Below, piece after piece: positions 1 to 8,565 of a stretch of 10,982 bases of DNA. Source of the DNA: Conoideocrella luteorostrata. Lineage: Eukaryota > Ascomycota > Sordariomycetes > Hypocreales > Clavicipitaceae. The stretch spans positions 1-10,982 of the forward strand of contig JASWJB010000614.1 in NCBI GenBank assembly GCA_032433595.1, in the 5' to 3' direction. A program made the translations under genes and the position numbers. The notes beneath the pieces are model-generated. The model was given only the letters and a program-made list of their open reading frames with translations. It did no database searches and had not been told where the DNA came from. Positions within the stretch are counted from its first letter, which is position 1, and each line of letters begins with the position of its first letter.

Positions 1-278
1 ACTATAAACATCCAAACTAGTTGTGAATTTCTATTTTTTTCTCTTTATTCTTCTCAAATTTTAAACCAGATAATACATGCGACGCCTCACATCATTATAT
101 TCAAGGAAGAGTTTTTGTGTATTACCTATTAGTATCCCCATTGCGGGCGTGCAGTGAGCATTGTATTTATTATGTGACATCACAGAGCATCACAGCACAA
201 GCAGTTGGACTAGTCTGCGCCAGAAATCAAAGTCAGCCTAGGAACGATACAGTCTACACTGAATTGGTAGATATAAAC
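1..278. other. Left-edge intergenic DNA, no gene seen
   Basis: The first 60-80 bases are AT-rich and the rest has mixed composition. Reading frames here are short and resemble no family I know. This would be the downstream flank of the minus-strand AA9 relic that ends at 279. I see no RNA gene, repeat or clear regulatory motif. Confidence 0.5.
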
Positions 279-495
279 TTAAATGCCCGGATCGTCAGCC
301 TTGTACAGCGCCGTCCCTCTCCCCAGCCGGCGTGTAAGTCCCCGATTCGGTAATCTTCACGTTGAAACACGGAGGATACGCCTGCGCACTGTGCAGAACA
401 ATGAACCCATGCTGAAGAAAGTAGTTTCGGGAGATGATGCTCGTCGGAATCGTTACCTGCCAGCTATTGTTGCTGGTAATAACTAGGTCGTCGCC
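279..495 (-). pseudogene. AA9 lytic polysaccharide monooxygenase, C-terminal relic
   Basis: Read on the minus strand, this encodes the last part of an AA9 (formerly GH61) copper-dependent lytic polysaccharide monooxygenase, a secreted family that cuts cellulose oxidatively. Recognisable pieces in order are NNSWQVTIP, NYFLQHGFIVLHSA, QAYPPCFNVKITESGT and, in the next frame, ALYKADDPGI followed by TAA at 281-279. Intact AA9 enzymes have the same order, roughly TIPxxIxxGNYxLRHExIALHSA...GAQxYPQCxNxxVTGxGT...LYKxxDPGI. Two lesions are visible. About six residues are missing between LHSA and QAY, between the conserved His and the conserved Gln/axial Tyr. A one-base shift at about 309-321 separates TPAGE from ALYK. 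Upstream of about 495 the similarity stops at a G/C homopolymer run (504-519 on the plus strand), and I find no catalytic N-terminal His, no HxGP segment and no signal peptide. I infer a dead gene fragment. The family call rests on remembered consensus, so confidence is moderate. Confidence 0.62.
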
Positions 496-503
496 GTAAG
501 GAA

Positions 504-519
504 GGGGGGGTGGGGGGTG
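504..519 (+). repeat. G-rich homopolymer tract (G7-T-G6-T-G2)
   Basis: A run of seven G, one T, six G, one T and two G lies exactly where recognisable AA9 homology ends on the opposite strand. Such runs slip easily during replication and could have contributed to the decay of the AA9 gene. It could also form a G-quadruplex on the plus strand. Both roles are inference. Confidence 0.6.
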
Positions 520-1598
520 GCTACGATGATGGCGTATGCCAATGAAGGAGACTGGTCTCAAGAACATGATGAAAGAATGGACTTGGAATGGACTTCGGTA
601 TAAACTCTGGCGAGGACTATGCTCTCAAGGTGTTTTTCTTAGGAATGCCGAGTTGTTGCTCAATATATATGTGTTTCGTTCGTCTTCTCTGGCACGTAAA
701 CTCATGCACTTGTTGGCTAAGTGAAAATGAAAATTCTTGTGGCCTCTACAGTAACAAGTTTCGAAGCAAGAAAAGTATGTATCCCAACACCTTCTCAAAG
801 CAACCTTCCGAAGGAAACACAAACACCTTGCCAAAAGGCGCTATCATGAGGTTCCAGATAATGGCCTACATTTTGGCCCGGGCCCCTGATGCGGCGTTTG
901 CGCCAGGGCCTAGAAGACTTGAAACGCGCACACATCCACATACATTGGAGTGGCGTACCGATAAGACGTACCGGAATATGAACTCCCAGAACCGGATGCG
1001 ACAGAAGCAATGAGATAAAAGGAAATATTATGTGTCGGCTAAAAAGGTCTGCAAAGTCAGCGGCTCAGCAGTTACGCTGTAGATCTACTCTCGAACCGAT
1101 GATGTTACATATGACATCGACCCATCAACTGTTCTTGCGGAGACGGGAGACGGGAAGGAATATCCTGAGCACGGCATGGAATTTGGGTCGTTGGAAGTGG
1201 CTTGGCTCGAAGCTTTTGGATGAACGGATTGCCCGTCCACCATGCTACTAGACGGTTAGTCTGTTGAACGACGCCTCGTAAAAGGGAGACCGGCCCGGCG
1301 CCGGAATCACGGCCGCAAATTTCTTCTTACAGCAGGAACTTGAAGCGCACGCATTTTGGAGCTTCGGTGCCAAAACTTTCGGATAGGTTTGTCTACAATC
1401 TCACTGTTTCTCGGGTATTGATGTCGCGATTATAGAGTATACACTATTTTATTTTGTAAATTAAACCATAATGGGCCTGGGGCCTGGATATCATCAGAGT
1501 CGTAGAGGAGAGATGCTTTCCGCAACGCCATGCAGAGAAATGCAGCGCAGTCCGGCGCATGAAAAACACACGTAGGTGATAGTAATACAACGCAGCGT
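520..1598. other. Long intergenic stretch, no supported gene
   Basis: About 1.1 kb separates the AA9 relic from the 3' end of ugo1. The longest frame is 141 codons on the plus strand (588-1013). Its composition is unlike a protein and it matches no family I recognise. I searched minus-strand frames for the upstream exons of the AA9 gene. The only hint is a GPGQN...HYL segment near 830-890, which could be a decayed HxGPxxxYxA element but is too weak to call. A GC-rich patch lies at about 1285-1315. The part next to 1598 should include the ugo1 3' UTR. Confidence 0.5.
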
Positions 1599-3178
1599 CT
1601 AAAATTCGCCCTCGCCACCACTTCCTACCATACCCGCCGTCCATAGTCCAACAAGTCCCCACCAATTCACCTTCCAGCCTCGCCAGAGCCCTTCCAGACC
1701 TTGACCCTTGATATGTGTAGGTTGGAATGATTTTGTCTTGATCTTGCCCTTTTTACCAGCAGCTTTTGTCGCAGCGGGGTTCTCCCGGGTTCCTTCTTCG
1801 GTGGTGATATGGTACATTGTACCAAAGAAGCCGTTGTACCGTCCAATGGGTACGATGGTATCGAGCTTCTGCTCCTTTCCTCCGAGAGCACGAACATAAT
1901 CTTGACCAGAGAGCACTGCCATCTGCCCACGGCGGAGTACTGTCTCTGTGGGTATTTTGATGAGAATAGCAGCAGAAGAAGCAAAAAAATTGGCAAACGA
2001 GTATGTGATTGGCGACACCTGGCTGTCAATTACAAATCGAGCTCGGAGCACGAGCGGTGTTGACAAGGTTAAAAGCGGGTGTATAAGAGAGTTGAGCACA
2101 GTGGGAATTGCGATGGCTGAAGGACACAGATAGGAGGGAAGGTCACGGAGGGTAGCTATTGTTCGGCGATGACCTTTGGTTATGGGAGTCATGATGAGTC
2201 TGGTGAAGTTAGCAATCCGGAAACATGGTATCTTGAACGGTGAACACTAACCTTGTGCGCACTAGATCTAGTGGCGATAAAAGCACGCCAGTAGTAACTG
2301 CGGCGGCGGCAGCTACAAATAATGAAGCCCACGGATAAGGTGAAGCAATATCAATCAGTCGATCAATGTCATCCTTAACACCAAGATCTGGGACATTAAA
2401 AACAGCACTTAGAAAGCTTCTTCCCCAATTCTCCATCAATGACTGCAAGACTGTATATAGAAATGTTGCATTTGAACCTTTCCACACGCCCCAAGCGCCA
2501 TCCTTTTGCCAAAGTTGGCTAATGACGTCAAGGACAGAGTCCGGTCTGCGCAGGTTGATGTAGTGCTCGGGGATCGCTGGCTTCTTCGACACCTGTGACG
2601 ATTGCATGGGCGATTGCGGGCGGCGGCTGCTAAGACTTCTATTGTATGATAGTGTTGGCGTGCCAGGAACGTTGGAGGTAAAGTATGCGGCTTCTTCCCC
2701 TTCAGAATCGGAGTCATGATACTTTCGAAAGCAAATTAGCCAAGGACCTATCGTCTTTTTGGTTGCCGTATCTTACGTCGTATATTGAGCCTGCCCGACT
2801 CGAGTTCTGCCTCTTCACTGCGTCTGGTTCTGCGACAGCCAACATGGCATTCTCATCTTGATCTCTGGCTTGCAAAATGGTCTTGGCTACCTCGAATGGC
2901 TGAGCCATCAAAACTGACGTGTACTTCCACATCAAGTCATCGACCAGCTCTTTGACATTCTGCATCATTGACGGCGACGAGTCGTCGAGGTAGCCCTTGT
3001 AATCTATGTCAGCAAGCACATCGCGTGCCTTGGACGCGTACCGAGCACCGCCGCTTGTCGCATTTGCAACGCTGAAATGGTTTCTGGTAGATGCCGAAAC
3101 AGGATCCGACGTCTCTCCGATGACTGGCGCCCGGTAGTAGGGTCGCAGCGGGTTCACGCCCTCTCTATGCGTGGTCAT
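1599..3178 (-). CDS. ugo1: Ugo1-type mitochondrial fusion protein, carrier-like
   Basis: Predicted outer-membrane protein of the mitochondrial carrier superfamily. In yeast, Ugo1 links the fusion GTPases Fzo1 and Mgm1 and promotes lipid mixing. My gene model has three exons: 3178-2777, 2721-2252 and 2199-1599. The introns are 55 and 52 bases, with donors GTAAGA and GTTAGT, and the second has a GCTAAC branch site. The phases join cleanly to give 490 aa; yeast Ugo1 is about 500. Three degenerate carrier signatures of the Px[DE]xx[KR] type are present: QPFEVAK (93-99), SPLDLVR (283-289) and KIPTETVLR (372-380). Other family-typical segments are NPLRPYY near the N terminus, EEAAYFTSN (143-151) after an acidic linker, LRRPDSVL, LWQKDGAWGVWKG (204-216) and LWRGWKV near the C terminus. 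It starts at the only plausible ATG, 534 bases from the divergent ferredoxin start. Exact exon ends are inferred from splice motifs and reading phase. Confidence in the family is high. Confidence 0.93.
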
Positions 3179-3290
3179 GGCTAGTGTTGAAGGTGCAAAA
3201 GCATTTGTTTGCTATTGTTGCTCCATGTATGTGGCGGTGTTTGTGTCTTGTCGGATGTCGAGCTAGCTTGGCTGCGATGAAATCATTATT

Positions 3291-3333
3291 TACTCCGTAC
3301 GGAGTAGTTAGTCAGTAACCTAACTACTCCGTA
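3291..3333. repeat. TACTCCGTACGGAGTA palindrome and 14-bp hairpin
   Basis: TACTCCGTACGGAGTA (3291-3306) is a perfect 16-base palindrome. Its right half begins a second structure: TACGGAGTAGTTAG (3298-3311) pairs perfectly with CTAACTACTCCGTA (3320-3333) around an 8-base loop. The core TACTCCGT/ACGGAGTA therefore appears three times within 43 bases, in alternating orientation. I recall this palindrome as recurrent in filamentous ascomycete genomes, possibly as ends of small inverted-repeat elements or a protein-binding site. That recollection is unverified. Confidence 0.75.
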
Positions 3334-3697
3334 GTCAATTCATAGCTCGGAGATAGTCGAGGAGAGAACGGCTACGGCGGCTCACGGCGAATGAATTTCC
3401 CGACAGACCGGCTTACTCTGGGAGCAACGGCTTGTGGACCACTTTGCCCGGCCCAAACCGCCACTTATCGGAGCTGCATTGGCAAGCCGTTTTTCCTCGC
3501 TCGGAAGTGCGAGCAGACCTGGCGGGTCACTCATTTTTGACGTCTGTACGATGCGCTGAGGGCTCAATTGGGTGCCACCTGTGACTTACAACCCGCCAAA
3601 AGTTTTTGGAAAGACTCTAGCTGCGAGAAGTTGCCGTTCATTTTCGGACAAATCACCCCAGAGGAGGTTGCAAATCGGCACGAAGCTCGACCCTTAA

Positions 3698-3706
3698 TAC
3701 GGAGTA
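3698..3706 (+). promoter_or_regulatory. TACGGAGTA copy just upstream of the ferredoxin ATG
   Basis: A further exact copy of the TACGGAGTA core ends six bases before the ATG at 3713, presumably in the 5' UTR or at the transcription start. It repeats the element at 3291-3333 about 400 bases away. Its function is unknown. Confidence 0.45.
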
Positions 3707-3712
3707 CATAAA

Positions 3713-4349
3713 ATGTCATCAGCCTCGAGGACACTCGCATCTCGCCTTGCGACATTGCCCCGAACAGCCAGCCGTCGAACCCTGCGCACTCGCACAGTCC
3801 TTGCAGCATCGTTCACGTCGAGGTTCGCCTGTCAGGGTCGAACTGCTGCGCCCATGGCTGTCGGCCGGCCTTTATTGCCTCAACGATCCTTCTCAACCAC
3901 AACCGCCGCTCGCCATGGCCACATCGACCCTCCGAAGCCAGGTGAAGAGTGAGTCATCTTCTACAAGCTGCAGCTGACTGCACTCAACCGCTAATATACT
4001 CTGCAGGCTCTACGTGACATTTGTGGAGAAGGATGGACAAGAACACAAGTTTGCAGTTTCAGCAGGCGACAATCTGCTAGATATTGCTCAAGCCAACGAT
4101 CTCGAAATGGAGGGCGCATGCGGAGGCTCCTGTGCATGCTCCACGTGTCACGTCATTGTCACTGACGAAGACTCCTATGACAAGATGCCCGAGCCCGAGG
4201 ACGATGAGAACGATATGCTGGACCTGGCGTTTGGCCTTACCGAGACGAGCCGACTAGGGTGCCAAGTCAAAATGACCAAGGAGTTGGATGGCCTAGTTGT
4301 GAAACTGCCTTCAATGACGCGGAATTTGCAAGCCAGTGATTTTCAATGA
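3713..4349 (+). CDS. yah1: Mitochondrial adrenodoxin-type [2Fe-2S] ferredoxin (Yah1/FDX2 type)
   Basis: A matrix electron carrier. It takes electrons from ferredoxin reductase (Arh1) and passes them to the Isu1/Nfs1 Fe-S assembly machinery and to heme A synthesis via Cox15. My model has two exons, 3713-3948 and 4007-4349. The 58-base intron has donor GTGAGT, a CTAAT branch motif and acceptor GCAG. The product is 192 aa. Residues 1-62 are rich in Arg, Ser and Thr with few acidic residues, as in a mitochondrial presequence, and RSFST (59-63) is a likely processing region. The ferredoxin domain runs from about residue 80. Cluster ligands are C117, C123 and C126 (C-x5-C-x2-C) plus C164 in RLGCQV. 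C121 is an additional cysteine, typical of the CGGSCACSTC signature of the Yah1/FDX2 branch. PEPEDDENDMLDLA and the C-terminal MTRN motif also match Yah1. It stands alone rather than fused to Cox15 as in fission yeast Etp1. It is divergent from ugo1 and converges on rrp15. Confidence 0.97.
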
Positions 4350-4605
4350 GATGGATAGAATGATGTAATAGTAATGACTGGGCCAGAGAGCTAGGTCTCA
4401 TCTGACAACCTCTGTAACAATACGCGGTATAGAAGGAGGAAGGAATGGCGTCGAAGGCTCGTAAAACCGGCAACTGGAGACCCTGTTTCGAAGGGTATTT
4501 TTGTTGTTGCATCTCCAGGAAACGAAAAGTACTCTATATACATATCTGCTACATACAACGCCGCTTACAACCAAACGTCATGAACATGCTTTTGAATATC
4601 TCTCA
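4350..4605. other. Convergent 3' flank of yah1 and rrp15
   Basis: These 256 bases lie between two facing stop codons and must contain both 3' UTRs. No coding frame is convincing. The plus-strand open frame starting at 4445 runs antisense into rrp15 and is its shadow. Confidence 0.6.
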
Positions 4606-5520
4606 TCATGCTTCCTCCAAGGCGCCCTTTTTCAAACCACCACCACCTGAGGCAATCAGATCCAAAAACCCCTTCTTACTTAGTTCATTTACCTTTGACT
4701 CGCGGTTATTCATGCCTATCACACCGTCCTTTCTTGCATCCTTTTCTGCTTCCAGGGCCTTCACCTGCGCCGCTCTCACGGCATTAAACAACTTGACCAC
4801 ACCTCTCTGCGCGACCTTTCTTAATTTTTTTTCCGTTTCTAGGATTTCTGCCGTGGATGCCTCGGCCTCACCAGTGTGATCGTCCCGAGTGGCGATCAAT
4901 ACGTCCTTGACGCGGCCCTTCTCAGAAGCCTTTTTCTTTTGTTCTTTGATATGTCGCTTTGCTTTGGATTCTAATGCGCTTTCGACAGCTGCTTTTGACG
5001 CTTCATGCGCGGCGGCACTTCTTGAGAGGACAGGATCGGAGCGTTTTGAGGAAGATAATTTGGTGTTTAAGATCTTGGAAATGGATGTGGCGAATGCATT
5101 GGGGTCGTTACGTTTCGACTTTGGTTTGCTTTCCGCATTATCGGAGTCTAGGTCATATTCATCGACGTCGGATTCCTCATCGTCATCATCTTCCTCAGTC
5201 ACCTCACCCTCCTGATCCTCATCCTCATCCGTAGCAGCTTTATTGGGTTCAGTATGCTTTGCTTTCTTTTGCTTTCTCCTCTTTGTGGTGGATCGCTCAT
5301 CCTCGGAGCTTGACGAAACGTCCTTATCGCCTGATTGAGCTGCTTCGTCAACTGTTGCATTGTGAATGTCTTCGTTGTCAGAATCGAGCAGGTTGACGGC
5401 GTCAAAGCCCTGGTCCTCGTCGCCGCTGTCGGAGTCGCTGTTATACTGCTGTGCTCTTTTTTGTTTCTTCGACGGCCGGTGTTGCTTGGCGTCAATTGTG
5501 CGTTTTTTGTGACCAGCCAT
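4606..5520 (-). CDS. rrp15: Rrp15, nucleolar pre-60S ribosome biogenesis protein
   Basis: A predicted Rrp15 protein, needed in yeast for processing the 27S pre-rRNA of the large ribosomal subunit. It is a single exon of 304 aa. The N terminus is basic (KKR-type stretches within residues 5-22) and would suit nuclear or nucleolar targeting. Residues about 28-130 are low-complexity, acidic and Ser/Asp/Glu-rich, interrupted by a Lys/Arg block at 80-88; phosphorylation there would be plausible. The conserved Rrp15 domain runs from about 139 to 291. It opens with NDPNAFATSISKILNTKL and SDPVLSR, continues through a charged helical stretch (KAKRHIKEQKKKASEKGRVKD), then EKKLRKVAQRGVVKLFNAVRAAQ, and ends with KGFLDLIASG. 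The start is the first ATG of the frame, and the MAGHKKR beginning is usual for the family. Its 3' end faces yah1. Confidence 0.93.
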   Translation of the reverse strand: MAGHKKRTIDAKQHRPSKKQKRAQQYNSDSDSGDEDQGFDAVNLLDSDNEDIHNATVDEAAQSGDKDVSSSSEDERSTTKRRKQKKAKHTEPNKAATDEDEDQEGEVTEEDDDDEESDVDEYDLDSDNAESKPKSKRNDPNAFATSISKILNTKLSSSKRSDPVLSRSAAAHEASKAAVESALESKAKRHIKEQKKKASEKGRVKDVLIATRDDHTGEAEASTAEILETEKKLRKVAQRGVVKLFNAVRAAQVKALEAEKDARKDGVIGMNNRESKVNELSKKGFLDLIASGGGGLKKGALEEA

Positions 5521-6228
5521 TGTGCTATTGCTAATTGTGGCGTGTTTGCCAAGTGGTTACTCTCCGAAGTTGAATGGCGGGTTTGGCTATGGTGGTTCAC
5601 GAGCGAGAAGAAAGTTTGTGATTCTGCCGGGTAATTTTTCTTTACTGGAGCGGACGTCGGGCAGGCGGTGTGCTGAAAATGGGCGGTTTGGGACTTTGGT
5701 GGGGCGTTCAACTAACACTTACATCAACCACGCACGGCATGTGCGGAGTAATAGGAATAGGATAATAATGCTGCATGATCATGATTATGGTTGCATTACT
5801 TGCTTCGATGATATGAAAGTAACCTATCCTAAGTTCTACATTCACCACAATAGTTTACACGTAGCAACCCCAGTCCACCTCAACGATCCTGTGTCCGCAG
5901 ACGCTAGCCTCAAGTCACAACCCGGCCGTCCAACTCATCGTATCATCGAATATCTAACTGCGCGGTAGCGATTTGCCAGACATGTAGTAGTAAGTATCTT
6001 GCTATATAGTACACTTAGAAATATGCTTTAGGGGCTTTATACCAGATACGAAGAAATTTTATTATCTATTTAGGTTATATGGATTAAGACCTTCGTCAAT
6101 TAAGACCGTCGCCAATCAAGTTCTCAATTAGTCGGGTTCTGTAACAATTGAGGCTTTGCTTAGAACCTTACAACTATTCCCTTGTAAGCTCAACCTCACT
6201 GCATGATTGAAAATTCGCTGCTGCTTGT
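5521..6228. other. rrp15 upstream region and sulfatase 3' flank
   Basis: These 708 bases lie between two minus-strand genes and hold the rrp15 promoter (left) and the sulfatase 3' UTR (right). Open frames on either strand are short and resemble no known protein. From about 5990 to 6180 the sequence becomes clearly more AT-rich, with TATATAG and TTATTATCTATTTAGG-type stretches, and it includes a small degenerate tandem repeat. This could be an old decayed insertion, but no transposase or long terminal repeat is recognisable. Confidence 0.55.
6086..6117 (+). repeat. Two 16-base tandem units
   Basis: The unit AAGACCTTCGTCAATT (6086-6101) is followed directly by AAGACCGTCGCCAATC (6102-6117). They differ at three positions, two of them C/T transitions. 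A third, shorter, more diverged copy (AAGTTCTCAATTA) begins at 6118. Transition-biased differences in an AT-rich patch are compatible with repeat-induced point mutation, but the sample is far too small to conclude that. Confidence 0.5.
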
Positions 6229-8055
<1,827 letters not shown>

Positions 8056-8217
8056 TTATGTAGTAGCAGCAGGAGTAATAGTTTGAGTCGCGGCACAAGT
8101 GTAATGGATTTGCCAGGAGGAATCAACGCCACAGAGGTAAGCTTATGTTTGCCTGGACTCTCGATGCTCTAAGTCGTGAAGCACTATCCTCTGTCGTTCT
8201 TATAAGTCGCTGCCGTG

Positions 8218-8239
8218 GCGCGAGGTCCGAACCCCGCGC
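8218..8239. repeat. GC-rich hairpin GCGCGAGG-N6-CCCCGCGC
   Basis: An 8-bp stem, perfect but for one A-C mismatch (a G-T wobble on the minus strand), surrounds the loop TCCGAA. It lies about 170 bases upstream of the sulfatase ATG. It looks like an isolated T-arm, but no tRNA acceptor or D-arm can be built around it. Confidence 0.5.
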
Positions 8240-8268
8240 AGTCAGCAGCCGACATCCGAAGGCACGGA

Positions 8269-8287
8269 ATTAGTGCATGGCGCTAAT
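8269..8287. promoter_or_regulatory. Imperfect palindrome ATTAGTGC-ATG-GCGCTAAT
   Basis: Two 8-base arms, ATTAGTGC and GCGCTAAT, pair with one mismatch around a 3-base spacer, about 225 bases upstream of the sulfatase start. The symmetry would suit a dimeric regulator, but I cannot name one. It may be chance. Confidence 0.3.
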
Positions 8288-8565
8288 CCAGTTAGGATTC
8301 GATACTATGTACGGCTACTAAGTAAGTTGTTTGATTCTATATGAGCTTGTAAGTGGTAGTCATCTTTCGGTGGATCAGAGAATCTCACATTAAAGGATTA
8401 GTATGTTCAATTACCATGTACAAAGGCATAATCACGCTATTTCCCAACATATAACTGAGCTAAAGGGTATCACGCTCGAAGACAAATATGCAACACCCTT
8501 GCATCCACCCTTTTCAACATTGGAACTAAAGCAAAGGCCTGCAGAGCGCGGACTTAACAACACTG

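Larger units (their letters stand above)
3179..3712. promoter_or_regulatory. Divergent ugo1/yah1 promoter region
   Basis: These 534 bases separate the start codons of two divergently transcribed nuclear genes whose products act in mitochondria. No gene is supported here. The region contains a perfect 16-bp palindrome (3291-3306), an overlapping long hairpin (3298-3333) and another copy of the same core next to the ferredoxin start (3698-3706). A shared or bidirectional promoter is an inference from geometry. I see no canonical TATA box. Confidence 0.6.

Noticed and set aside
795..1010. Minus-strand frame with GPGQN...HYL, considered as the upstream AA9 exon carrying the HxGP motif.
   Set aside because: The catalytic His context is absent, spacing to the C-terminal relic is odd, and neighbouring segments do not match AA9.
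588..1013. 141-codon plus-strand open frame.
   Set aside because: Rich in Cys, Met, Arg and Asn with no domain-like pattern, no known family, and no promoter or intron support. Likely chance.
4445..4879. 144-codon plus-strand frame at the 3' side of yah1.
   Set aside because: It lies antisense to the Rrp15 coding region and only mirrors its codons.
5199..5711. 170-codon minus-strand frame overlapping the rrp15 start.
   Set aside because: Out-of-frame shadow of the low-complexity acidic part of Rrp15, extended by chance upstream.
8180..8290. Possible tRNA: GGTCCGAACC (plus) or GGTTCGGACC (minus) resembles a T-arm/B box.
   Set aside because: No D-arm/A box at the right spacing and no 7-bp acceptor stem can be formed on either strand.
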